Assembly: GCA_027627225.1 (NCBI GenBank)
Contig: CM051027.1
Coordinates: 91,491,151 to 91,555,150 of the forward strand
Origin: Congeria kusceri
Lineage: Eukaryota; Mollusca; Bivalvia; Myida; Dreissenidae
DNA: 64,000 nt
Reading direction: 5' to 3'
A model generated the notes under the pieces. It made no database searches and was not told where the DNA came from. It saw nothing but the letters and a program-made list of their open reading frames with translations. Below are positions 25,701-33,770 of the stretch, in pieces; within the stretch, counting starts at the first letter, position 1, and the number at the start of each line of letters is the position of its first letter. A program made the position numbers and the translations under genes.

Positions 25701-26274
25701 CGAACTTGTTCCAAATGTCGTTTGCTTTTACGCCATCACCGCCGCCGCCACCATCTTTTTAGTAAATGTGACAATTCATACACACCATATCAGTGGTAAC
25801 AGCAACATTTTATGAGACCTTCAAACTGCGAGTTAAGAATGTGACGTGAACATGCAGCTAAACAAAATTCTACTGAATACTCAGACGGTTCGGAGAGACT
25901 TTTTTAAAGAAAATACAAGTTCGTACCTGTTGCCTGCCCAGCGTTTGAAGGATCAAAAAGACTGGTGTTGTTTGCAGTGACACCCGTACGCAGACGAGAT
26001 CCTGTCTGAGAGACGCCATCGCCATCCTCGCCGTCAAAATCGTCGTCTGCCTCAGAGACCGCCTGACTTCCTCTGCGGGGCGAAAATGTTTTCCGAATAA
26101 ACGCGAATGATTCAGATTAAGAGATAAGCCAAAACAAGGCATGTCGTTGAACACGGGGCCTCACCTGGTCGAAGGATGACCTTGTGTTACGCCACGTGAC
26201 CCTCTCGTCTGTCCACGTGACTGCTTCTTGGACTGCTGCTTCGAGTGAGCTGTTTCCGCTCCCCGTGACGTCAT
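3187..26274 (-). CDS. Unrecognised 11-exon gene for an acidic, low-complexity protein (about 574 aa)
   Basis: I do not recognise this protein. Exons on the minus strand, in order: 26274-26165, 26072-25927, 25754-25590, 25091-24991, 23049-22894, 6101-5668, 5335-5260, 4883-4798, 4323-4181, 3999-3821, 3315-3187. All junctions are GT-AG, every phase matches, and the total is 1725 bp with one terminal TAG. The ATG follows an in-frame TGA. The exons are GC-rich against an AT-rich background. Seen: a basic, Q/S/R-rich start (residues 1-37); a run of five Glu before SDDDRTIYSDYYLPPAYEL (about 153-174); a cysteine-bearing, more globular-looking block (175-226, with CSCF and MLYDKIQCVHTG); a block with VFGYPRPRF (about 255); a strongly acidic D/E/Y stretch (about 325-350); a basic S/R/K-rich tail. 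No signal peptide or membrane span is clear. The weakest join crosses the 16.8 kb intron 22893-6102, which could hide further exons or separate two genes. Confidence 0.62.
6332..6440 (+). repeat. 39-bp tandem repeat, open as a 13-residue repeat
   Basis: Three units start at 6332, 6371 and 6410. The 39-bp period keeps the plus-strand frame open as TSRTPDFSVPTKE-like repeats. It lies in the large intron of the opposite-strand gene. No start context, splice sites or further coding sequence was found, so it may be a minisatellite that happens to be open. Confidence 0.6.
6441..8499. other. Intronic AT-rich DNA
   Basis: Part of the large intron 6102-22893. Only short open frames lacking coding character were seen, with several A/T homopolymers (6910-6921, 6979-6988). 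Confidence 0.45.
8500..8690 (-). repeat. Possible SINE-like dispersed repeat
   Basis: A GC-rich island on the minus strand has a B-box-like GGTTCTACCC followed by CAGGAAACGGACTCGAGAG, and a small AAGCCTTCGGCTT hairpin. This resembles the tail of tRNA-derived SINEs, but no clean A box was placed and no second copy is in the window. Confidence 0.35.
8691..10098. other. Intronic AT-rich DNA
   Basis: No gene is supported. A palindromic GGCGCATGCGCG lies at 8825-8836, and a short CCACGAAATTATGGTAA tandem pair near 9650-9685. Confidence 0.4.
10099..10228. mobile_element. Foldback MITE-like element, complete copy 1
   Basis: The left arm (TATCGGCCAGTAAATAACTC) and the right arm are inverted copies, with mirrored GTCGTTCTGATACGTAGGAA and TAGCCACGCATCAGAACGAC blocks around a short loop. 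The whole element can fold into one hairpin. Related copies lie at 11826-11986 and 40099-40245, and a half copy at 1587-1671. Confidence 0.8.
10495..11908. repeat. Segmental duplication, copy 2 (partner 228-1671)
   Basis: Near-identical to 228-1671. In this copy the final foldback element is complete (to about 11986), and the coding exon runs on through an intact donor to a 3' exon. This is therefore probably the source copy or the more complete one. Confidence 0.9.
11018..12660 (+). CDS. Aerolysin/ETX-MTX2-like beta-pore-forming protein, 5' end unresolved
   Basis: Two exons are supported: up to 11395 (donor GTATGT) and 12122-12660 (acceptor TTTTGTAG, stop TAG). The join is in phase, with codon G|GC giving ENYTIGSEANLEIDL. 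The upstream frame is open from 10999, with a good acceptor at 11017 (CTGCTTATTTTTAG). No ATG lies in frame at the 5' end, so the start is either in an unseen exon or lost. Family members make secreted pores through a long amphipathic beta hairpin. Seen here are Thr/Ser-rich alternating strands (FSTERATTATTRIEL), a glycine-rich VKVGGGVNGSLSV turn and the TLTWKIETEITVPAW stretch typical of the family. No signal peptide was found in these exons. The assignment rests on pattern recognition, not a search. The gene lies inside an intron of the opposite-strand gene. Confidence 0.6.
11826..11986. mobile_element. Foldback MITE-like element, complete copy 2
   Basis: The left end is TGTTAGAATCGAAATAATT, followed by TTATCGGCAAATAAACACC. 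The inverted arm ends GTTGTTTATTGGCCGATA. It sits in the intron of the aerolysin-like gene, and its centre coincides with the end of the segmental duplication. Confidence 0.75.
13257..13492. mobile_element. Palindromic MITE, family A, copy 1
   Basis: Terminal inverted repeats read ATATGAGGCGCGTCGTGGGA and its complement (TCCCACTACGCGCCTCAAAT). Inside are inverted CTGTGCGGACTGCACAGGCT-type blocks. Three other copies lie at 47157-47421, 55133-55367 and 57081-57337. Confidence 0.85.
13675..13750. repeat. (CA)n microsatellite
   Basis: A run of CA repeats with occasional G interruptions. Confidence 0.95.
13927..13996. repeat. 70-bp near-perfect palindrome with no spacer
   Basis: Two 35-bp arms meet at TCTTTA|TAAAGA and differ at one position. 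Each arm contains CCTATTGGTACCATATC. It may be a decayed or young foldback insertion. Confidence 0.9.
14398..14456 (+). repeat. Left member of an inverted terminal-repeat-like pair
   Basis: GGTGTAACATTACATTTTGA begins a ~58 bp block that recurs inverted at 22616-22674 with about six mismatches. TGACCC-rich sequence follows on the inner side of both. Confidence 0.75.
14779..15301. repeat. Minisatellite, 18 copies of a 29-bp unit
   Basis: The unit begins CTACAGTATACCGTAGAGC and ends GTGTAGATA. 523 bp divided by 29 gives 18 copies. Variants (TATACC/TATGCC, AGCAG/AGCGG, TAGATA/TATATA) fall in blocks, which suggests local amplification. Confidence 0.95.
15302..16299. other. Intronic DNA without a recognisable gene
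   Basis: Only short open frames were seen. A small direct repeat (CATACCTAGGACAATCAATACA) occurs twice near 15727-15780. Part of the LINE 3' untranslated region may extend into 16130-16299. Confidence 0.4.
16300..19217 (-). mobile_element. Degenerate, 5'-truncated non-LTR retrotransposon (LINE)
   Basis: Several minus-strand frames join into one ORF2-like product. They give, in order: the end of an APE-type endonuclease with VYIVGDFNSRVG and YSDHTPISF (19217-18760); a long linker and the first reverse-transcriptase block with PIYKKGDTGNASNYRGITL (18760-17841); YRNALW and GLRQGEVISPILFSFFVDDF (17691-17430); the catalytic LLFADDMAIF with YLGTVLN (17410-17159); a C-terminal zinc-knuckle-like CLLCNSQDIEDEYHFMLRCP (near 16370-16430). 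Frameshifts or stops lie near 17841-17691, 17440, 17159 and 16733. The endonuclease start and ORF1 are missing, and the 5' edge at about 19217 abuts a short repeated satellite-like sequence. The clade (CR1/L2/Jockey-like) is not settled. The element is inactive. Confidence 0.9.
19218..19440. repeat. CTCATTTTTCACAGG-type repeats
   Basis: GGATCTCATTTTTCACAGGT followed by GTGAAAAATATGATC directly abuts the LINE end. Variants recur to about 19430, and a closely related block lies at 20184-20245 in the same orientation. Confidence 0.6.
19450..19600. repeat. GGTACGGTAC/GGTTAGATACGGT tandem repeat
   Basis: Short interleaved 5-bp GGTAC and ~20-bp GGTTAGATACGGTGCGGTAC units. Open on the plus strand but compositionally a simple repeat. 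Confidence 0.85.
19978..20030. repeat. (GAT)n microsatellite
   Basis: GAT/GAC triplets; the Asp or Ser runs in translation come from the microsatellite. Confidence 0.9.
20184..20245. repeat. Second block of the CTATTTTTCACAGG repeat
   Basis: GATCCTATTTTTCACAGGCG then TGTGAAAAATATGATATC, matching 19218-19260. The two blocks bracket about 1 kb of simple-repeat-rich DNA. Confidence 0.6.
20368..20613. mobile_element. MITE with ~29-bp terminal inverted repeats
   Basis: The left end CTGGGCCCAGTTGCTCAAAA and the complement of the right end CTGGGCTCAGTTGCTCAAAA both continue into CTTTAACGG. The interior is AT-rich and non-coding. It separates two short coding-like stretches. Confidence 0.85.
20614..22615. 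other. Intronic DNA, little recognisable content
   Basis: A short open stretch just inside (20608-20751, with VKFRLKQYLKGF) looks faintly protein-coding but ends at TAG and has no supported exon borders. An (ATC)n microsatellite is listed separately. Nothing else was seen. Confidence 0.4.
21186..21274. repeat. (CAT/ATC)n microsatellite
   Basis: ATCATCATTATCATC-type triplet run. Confidence 0.9.
22616..22674 (-). repeat. Right member of the inverted terminal-repeat-like pair
   Basis: Ends AATATTTAATGTTACACC. Read in complement it matches 14398-14456. Together the pair could bound one 8.3 kb element or be two independent copies of a small element. Confidence 0.75.
23068..23420 (+). repeat. Dispersed repeat, family B, copy 1
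   Basis: This stretch, including ATATGACTGGTTCCGAGCAT, the ACACGTAATCCTTCC hairpin and GATAGGGGAGGTAACCGC, matches 62715-63030 in inverse orientation. Its edge lies about 18 bp from the splice acceptor of the exon ending at 23049. Confidence 0.85.
23461..24179. mobile_element. Foldback element built from CGTGGGAACG words
   Basis: Terminal inverted repeats of 35 bp are identical: 23461-23495 (TACGGTGGCATAGATGTGAC...) and 24145-24179. TGTACA flanks both ends (23455-23460, 24180-24185) and may be the target duplication or part of the repeat. The left block (about 23510-23785) carries roughly a dozen TCGTGGGAACGA words, mostly in one orientation. The right block (about 23953-24140) carries about nine in the opposite orientation. 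Spacers are themselves short palindromes (ACATAATTATGT, AGATCTTATCT). A ~150-bp unique centre separates the blocks. No protein is encoded. It lies in the intron between 23050 and 24990. Confidence 0.88.
24546..24747. mobile_element. MITE, family C, copy 1
   Basis: Termini GGGGCCATATTCCAGAAACA and, inverted, GGGGCCGTATTAAAGAAACA, both followed by TCTTAAG. A relative lies at 32441-32676. Confidence 0.85.
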
Positions 26275-26821
26275 CACGTTACCTCATATCGGGGACGAAG
26301 ATGAAACTCCTCGTATAATCCAACAGTTTCGTTCGATATTTTAGTTGTTGACGTGAACTCCGAACATTTGACTGATTAAAATAAATATCCATTGATTACA
26401 TTTCACAAATACATATCTAACATTCAGTCAATATGAGAAGTTAATAAAAGTTTGGACTAATATTTACAGATTTACAGCAGGATATTGTTTTACTTCCGTA
26501 GAACTTAATCTTCCACGTTCAAATTCATTAATCCGCGATTATCCGGCCTAACTCGGTCACGATCTTTACCGCAAAGATCAAGCCTCTTAAAAAGAACATT
26601 CTTTTACCTGCAAAATATTGGTCATAACACGAAATGTGACTTCATAAAAATGAAAACTATTTCGTTATAACCGCTGACCTTTAGGATAACATTGCTATGT
26701 ACATGCAGTCTAAAAATATAATGCTATACTCATTTGGCACCAGCTTACTACATGTATATCAAACTTGAACTCCGCGAGTCGGATGTGTCGCCTGACGGGG
26801 CCTAACTCAAGTAGTACGATA

Positions 26822-27150
26822 AGGCGTACAAAAATATATGTTTGTTTCAGGTTACATGCCCAAAAAATTAGGGTAGGTAGGGAATTTTTTGTTGGTAAAT
26901 GGTCATCTTGAAGATTCTTAAACTGAATGAATAAACATGTCTCTTATATCATAAAACATCGTTTTAACGTGGTTGCTATCAAAACAAAACACTAATTTAT
27001 AAAAAAAAATAAAAAAACATGTAATTATTGGAAAAAAGACAAAAAATAAATAAAAATATCTGACTCACTCAATAAAATGTTCTAGGGTCGGGGCTTTTTT
27101 TTTTAGGGTAGTCAGGTAACCTGAAGCAGACACATTGTTTGTTTACGCCT
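26822..27150. mobile_element. MITE, family D, copy 1
   Basis: The left end AGGCGTA...TTTGTTTCAGGTTAC is mirrored by GTAACCTGAAGCAGA...TACGCCT at the right. Inner ends contain GGGTAGGTAGG and TAGGGTAGTCAGG. An inverted relative lies at 58875-59213. Confidence 0.8.
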
Positions 27151-27179
27151 AAGAGCAATTACGCCGAAACCCAAACGTA

Positions 27180-27520
27180 ACCTTACTTTGATCCAGACTA
27201 ACACTTCCATAAAGTTTCATAATGAAGGCACACAAACTTCTCTAGTTATTGTCTGCACAAGACTTATTTGAACTATTTTTAAATGGGCATAACTCAAGTA
27301 CGAAGTCGAACTTTACCTTCCGTTTATGCATACGATTACTTCCCTGAAGTTTCATAATGATTGCACAAAAACTTCTCAAGTTATTGTCTGTACAAGCCAT
27401 ATTTGAACTTTTTTTTTGTCGAAAAGGGGCATAACTCAAGTATGCCGAAAATCGATCTTAACCTTCCTTTTATGCTTACAAACATTTTCCCAAAGTTTCT
27501 CAAGTTACTGTCTGCACAAA
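27180..27520. repeat. Tandem array, about 150-bp unit, 2-3 copies
   Basis: Units share AAGTTTCATAATGA, CTCAAGTTATTGTCTGCACAAG and GGGCATAACTCAAGTA. Open frames here change freely between copies and are not genes. Confidence 0.75.
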
Positions 27521-28256
27521 CTGAAGGGAACGCCGCCGCCGCCAAAAAACAAACCCCGTATATATGTCGCATTTTCAGGCGACACAAAAATATTGCCGAT
27601 GTTGAAACTGTGTCTATCAATGTAGAACTACTTTACATATCTCGTATATGTGTAATTCTTCGAATGCTTTACTTAGTACTAGTACTTTCTTGAAGTGATC
27701 CACCATTTATATATTTCGTGATCGTAATATTGATACTGAGAAAAATTTGCAATAGAATGCAGAAAACAGTATAATTGCACACCTGTACCCAAATAGTTCT
27801 CCAGAACCTCCGACTTTGGCCGTTGTTCCTTGCCAGCGTGAGGTTGGCACAAATACTTTCACATGATTGTATTTTTGTTATCGAGATTGCTCTCTATGCA
27901 ACCAAGCAAGATCGTGTAGTCATGTAATGAGTTAGCGTAATGATTTCTGGGCTACGACATGAGGCACTTCTTGTTATGTAGAAATAAGTAAGCAAATTCA
28001 TACCCAAATGAGAATGGCTGACTCGCTGGTCATCCCAACTGATTTCTTTTACCCGGTAATGATAAATACCCATAAATCTTCGCTAACGTATATAATGGTT
28101 TAGACTTTTTATGCGGCTTACGTAATTTGTGGTGTAGCATAGCGCAGCGAGACTATTGATTGTGCAAAACCGAACCGGTATTACTCTCGTAGAAAGGAAC
28201 CAGGAGTGTCTCCGAGACAAAACACTCACCAATAATCAATGAAAAGACAACGAGTC

Positions 28257-28262
28257 AATTTA
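28257..28262 (-). terminator. Possible poly(A) signal for TUBD1
   Basis: AATAAA on the minus strand about 150 bp past the TUBD1 stop codon. Placed only by motif and distance. Confidence 0.4.
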
Positions 28263-28412
28263 TTCCTTGTAGTCGCAAATCATCAATGATAAACCTTGTT
28301 CTCAACATACCGGTTAATAAAGCGGTGCAAAAATAAACATATGTATCAACTATACATAACTATCATCTATACAATCAGCTATTGCATACACGTAAACATA
28401 TTACAGTCGCAT

Positions 28413-31400
28413 TCAAACATTTCTGTAGCTGGCCACAACTTGTTCTACTGTGACAAAGCTGTCTACAAAGTCTTCCTCCGTGAGACCATGTTTCACATAG
28501 AGGTGCGTGAAGGCGCGTGACGAGAACATGTTCCAAGCCTTCGAGATCACCGAGTCCAGCAAGTAGATAGGCGCTTTATTGTTGCTGATAAGCGTCGCGC
28601 ACTTCTCGTAGTTGTTGAACATACGCGGCTGCGTGTAGACGGTCAGCCTGCTGTCTTCCGGGACCCATGGCGGGTACAGGCGGGGCTCCGAGAACGGACC
28701 GATGTCGGCCCCGGTCAGATCTTTGCCCCTGAGAATCAAAGTATTGGCCAGTGAGCGTCTGCTCTCTTCCAGTTTCACCTGCCAGTCGATACCTGCAATG
28801 CAAAAGCGTGGTCGGGCTCAAGAGATGGTTGCAAAGTCAACTTACTGATGTATGTTTCGCCGAGACTTCAAAAAACGATTACCACTATTTCTGAAATACT
28901 TTTATATTAAAGTAGATTAGTAGAGTCATGTTATCCGACATGAATGTATGCTTCAACAAACAAGCACATAATACTTTTATAAAGAATTCTCAAGAATTAT
29001 TATATGAAATAGTATGCGTTATAAAAAATAAATGTGATAAAATAATACTTTTAAAATATTGCCAAAACAAATGATGCTAATTTTTTAGCGATATTTGAGT
29101 TGATTTTATAGGAAATAGATTTTTTTTTAAAATTCAACTGATGTCAAATTTATAATTAATCATCTGAAAGTTGTCAACTGAAAACTTGGCCCAGGTAATA
29201 AAATGTCAAGCTTCTGCAGGGCTCTCAATCTGTTTGGGCAGAACAGGCCCGCACTCTGGAGGGGGAATTTTTTACTGACCGGGGAAATATTTTAATATGG
29301 AAATGTTTACAGATTAACTGATTTAAATACTAATACAACCCGAACAAACTGGCTTCTAATTGTTTGTTTCGTAAAAACGTCATGTAATCCTTACGGGAAA
29401 TGTAACTCCTGTTATTTACAGAACATTTATCTTGTATAAACCATTTAAATCTGCGTATGTGTGTTTTAATCTACTTTGAGTGTGCAACGCTTACAAACAT
29501 TACTAAAAATGCTTTTAATCACCTGGGCACTTTTACAGACATAAAGCGGTGTACCAAGAACTTACAGGCATTGATGTGGCGATGTGCTATCCAAATAAAA
29601 TCATAATAGACTCACAGACTCACATACCTTCTTCCATGGCAGCGTTTGCAATGAGCATCTGTCGCAGGTGTTTGACCAGGCCCGGCCACTGGAAGGAGCT
29701 GAAGTCCTTGGACGTGTCCGACATCTGCGGGATGTTCTTCACCGTCAGCAGCTTGTAGTCGGGGCACGGGACCAGGTTTGTGAGCATGTCACCTAAGCAA
29801 CAGAGGGCTGGCAACTTGAAGTCTCTTAAGGTTATTATAATAAAACACTTAGCTTAATGAAAATTGTGTGAAACTTAAGTTGCCGTTTTTTATAACTTTA
29901 AAACAACCCTGCTTAGACGTTATAGCAATGTGCTGCTGTCTTTGGTGGATGCATGCCAGAAGATCTCGAAACTTCATTCCAACTGATCCATAAGAATGTA
30001 AAAATATCACATTTCTGATTTATTAAAACCTCAATCAAGATTTTAATTCTTCTCATATATTAGATTTAGGGTCTCTAACATCTATAAACATTTCGATAGT
30101 GTATGTATGGAATGGCCATGGTGGGACTGCTTGGATGACCAATAAAAAACCTAATTAGCATGTTGAAGTAAATGGTAAGTTATTAAGTTACACAAATATG
30201 TCTGGTAAGACAGAATGCGATGTACCAATTTAAGTTAAAGGACACAAAAGCTACAACAGGTCAGTCAGAATGCAACAGAAAAGTGTAGTTTGAAGAATGC
30301 CCTTTAAAAAAAGAATGTGTATATTTTTTGAGATTCCCATCCCAATATATTTACCAACATACGGGTACCTTTAAAATGGTTGGAAAATTGTTTTATTAAA
30401 AAGAAGCACGACTGCTGAATCCTATGTTTCATACGGATTATATATTGATTTAAAATACGCACCTAATGAGTTAGATGTTTGAATATCTTGGGTGGAAACT
30501 GCGGGCAATAGGACTCCCATCAGTTTATGACAAATGACCTTATTAATGTCTTTAAATCCAATCTTCTTTATATTCAACAACTGAGTGCAAATCTTGTGCA
30601 GCTGGTCATTTTCCATTATCAGCACCGCGTCAGAACTCTGGTACAGGTGCGACAACGTCAACACGGCATTGTAGTTCTGCACAATCACTTCCCCCAGCGA
30701 ATATGGCCACACGACTTTGTTGATGAGAAACGCGTGCGGGAACTCGTCCTTTAGGCACTGGGTGACGTAGGCCCCCACCCCGGACCCTGTGCCCCCAGCC
30801 AGGCTCATGAAGGTCATGAATCCACTGAGATTGTCACACTTTTCTGCCTCTTTCTGAACCATTGCCAAGATGCTTTCCTCTGCTGCAGGTCCATGGACCC
30901 TGGTTAGGTGGTAGACGTGAAAATCACATATAAGAGCATGTGTATAAAATGGTTAGGTTACAAACCAAACACATTTAGATTTTCGAATATGATCTCCTGA
31001 AGCAGTAACATATCAACAATACATGTGAAATATGTCCCAAAAGTGATGTATGTCACTAAAATGAAAACACTGGAAACTATGAGCATACTTTTACCTTTTA
31101 ATATCCACACAGCCTGCCTATATTAAAAGTTTACAGTGGTTTGACTGTTGATGATTCATTACCCACTCATAACATTTGACATTATCACAACCAAATAAAT
31201 CCAACTTTTTCATAATAACTGATATGAATTAATTTGAATAATGGCACTATATGTGTACTTGTTGTAAATTTTGATAGGATTCTAAAGGAATTCCTACTTG
31301 AATCCATGTGCCCAGTTATTTCCAGAGCCTCTCTGTTGCCAGAACTGTTGTTTTGGAGGGTACATCCACCTGCCAGACTTCTTTGCTTCTAGACATGTCT

Positions 31401-33056
31401 GTGCTATTGCCTTGAAAGGAAAACAGATAAATAAACAATCAGTCCATATTAAACAGGAAGGAGCTGGTGTTGTGGAATTCATGGCTAGTTTTTTTTATCT
31501 TTATTAATACCATAATACAGACCTCGACTAACATGACTTGGAAAGCATGGTATCTGCTAAACTAATAAAATACCATATCTAAGAAAAACACAATTTTAAA
31601 AATTATACACAAAAAAGTGTATATAGTTTTATATCAAATCAGAGGAAGGTACAATTTTCAATTACATAGAAACATACACTTCCTCAAACAAAGAAACAAA
31701 CACAAAGACACTATGCAAACAAACACTGTGTACTAGTATTTAGATTGTTTAATTTCTGCACTTTCCATTCAGGTGTTTTTATGGCATTTTGGGGACCCAA
31801 ATTCGGCCCCATTCCCCTAATGAAAAGGTATATACATTTCCCCTACTTTAACCTAAAAATTTCCCTCAGAATTTTTACTTTCTGTAGACAAAAAATTGAC
31901 CAAAATGGGACACAAATTTGCCAAGATAGAGAAATTTTTGTGAATAAATTTTTTTTTTTTTAAAGAAACCCAGTTGGATGCTCGTAATAAATGTATTACA
32001 TAACAATATGTATGTTTATATTACATAGTAGATGTATAATAATAAGCTATAATGTATAATAATGATTTTACAAAATTCCCGAAAATTCCCCTTTTACTGT
32101 TAAATTCCATTCTTGAAAGGACTCGCCACCTTCCCCCAAAACCCCCCAAAAGGGCTGCCATTATTTCCTTCCCATTAAAATGAACATAATGTATCTATAT
32201 TTGCTCTTGTCACCTTTGGTTCCATGTCCACCATCACTGCCCTTGCCTCAGGCAGCTGTCCAGGTTTGTCATGGCAAGTGAAAAACCTTTCAAGAACATC
32301 TTCTACATAGTTGTCATTGGCCTTCTGTGAAAGGTTAGTCTGAAACCAAGGAAACACAAGCTGACAATGCACACTAAACCATATCTCAAGCAAACCTCTT
32401 GAATAAGCATTATGGTATTACAGCTGTTGAATGCTGTTCTGGGGTAGTATTACATAAACATCTTACCGGTAAGTGAAATCTTATCCTTATCCTTAAAATC
32501 ATCATTTTTCTTAAGCATATTATTCCATGAAATTCTGAAAAATGTTCACTACTTCTTATGGAACATTAACTGGATGCATTAATTTATATTTAGTTTTAAA
32601 AATATTACCTCACAAAAATTGGACCTTAAGTGAAAATAATTTAAGATAAACTAAAGATGTTTCATGAATATGGTCCCAGGTCCAATGCCTGGTTAGTTCA
32701 ACAAAATAACATGTTTTTTAATCATTTTGTTTAACACTAAAGTCTTGATGATGTACACAAAATGTTTAACATAGTACAATGTTGTACAATTATTCCAACA
32801 TCAAAGCAATTATCATTGGGAATAATGGGGCCTTTTAGATGTCTATGAATTTTAGCATACTGACATTATTACATTATACTGATATATAATAGTATATTAT
32901 ATATATATATATAATATATATGTGATATATATAGTATATGATATATGTACATGATACCTGTGAGAGTTTGGTGTGGATGTCATCTGAAAGTCCTGCAAAC
33001 AACTGACCACCAACTTGGTTACCACACTGACCAATCTGCAGAGTCACCACAGACAT
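28413..33056 (-). CDS. TUBD1: Tubulin delta chain
   Basis: Delta-tubulin is a GTP-binding tubulin relative needed to form or stabilise the triplet microtubules of centrioles and basal bodies. Exons on the minus strand: 33056-32958, 32339-32214, 31412-31297, 30899-30463, 29792-29628, 28792-28413. All junctions are GT-AG with matching phase, giving 440 residues (human about 453). Seen: tubulin start [24 protein letters not shown] (about 68-75); [10 protein letters not shown] (about 104-113); the GTP-binding loop AGGTGSG at about 148-154; [22 protein letters not shown] and [24 protein letters not shown]-terminal ending [10 protein letters not shown] as in delta-tubulins, without the acidic tail of alpha/beta chains. 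The gene is complete and looks functional. It is head-to-head with TYW1. Confidence 0.96.
32441..32676. mobile_element. MITE, family C, copy 2 (TUBD1 intron 1)
   Basis: GGGGTAGTATTACATAAACATCTTA at the left and, inverted, ACCATATTCATGAAACATCTT at the right, with a shared CTTATCCTTA interior; same family as 24546-24747. Confidence 0.75.
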
Positions 33057-33339
33057 TGTGGAAACATGTCATTGAACTTCCATTAGGAAAATAACAATCC
33101 CAATGCTACCTGTAAATAAAACATTGATTTATTGATTGCCCAAAGTGCTCACCTGAGTACTGGCAATGACAGATACCAGCTCTGACAACTCGCCTACAAA
33201 ATGACCCCCCTCAGACAGATATCCTAGTGCATATTCTTGACCTGACAATGGACATGTGCAATACAGATTCATTTATGGTCAAACTGGTGGGACAAAGATG
33301 AACAACAAGCAATCTGTGATATGTATAGTCAACAAGGAA

Positions 33340-33770
33340 TCAAAACTTTTTTCGCAAACAAGGGGCAAAAAGTCTGGTATTTCTGGTCCGATCTGGTTCA
33401 CATTAGACTTCAAGTGAGACATTATGGTCATGCACAAACAGTGCAAGTTTGGTCAAGATATTTTTGCATTTTTTCTCACAAACAAAGGGCAATAACTGGT
33501 GTTTGTACCCAATTCTATGTAATTTTGGGAAAACTTTATAATCTTCTAGTAATACACATGCTGTGCAAGTTTGGTCAAGATCAGATGAAAAATGAAATAT
33601 GTACATTGCACAAAGTCCATTTGGCAGTTTTTCTCTTGAAAAAAGTCCATAACTCTGGTGTTCTTGGTCTGATCTGGTGCATTATTGAACTTCGCCAAGA
33701 TTTTATGGTCATACACAAACTATGCAAGTTTGGTCAAGCTTGAATGAAATGTGAAGTCTATTGTGTCCAC
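33340..33770. repeat. Tandem array, about 145-bp unit, three copies
   Basis: Units share GTGCAAGTTTGGTCAAGAT, TATGGTCATACACAAAC and GGTGTTCTTGGTC-like blocks. The open frame across it is repeat-derived. Confidence 0.8.

Larger units (their letters stand above)
26275..28412. other. Intergenic region between the unrecognised gene and TUBD1
   Basis: Both flanking genes are on the minus strand, so this holds the TUBD1 3' end and the upstream region of the unrecognised gene. A MITE (26822-27150) and a short tandem array (27180-27520) fill the middle; no further gene is supported. Confidence 0.5.

Noticed and set aside
3187..33056. A ciliary function for the unrecognised gene because it lies next to delta-tubulin
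   Set aside because: Neighbouring genes in animals are seldom functionally linked, and no ciliary motif is visible.
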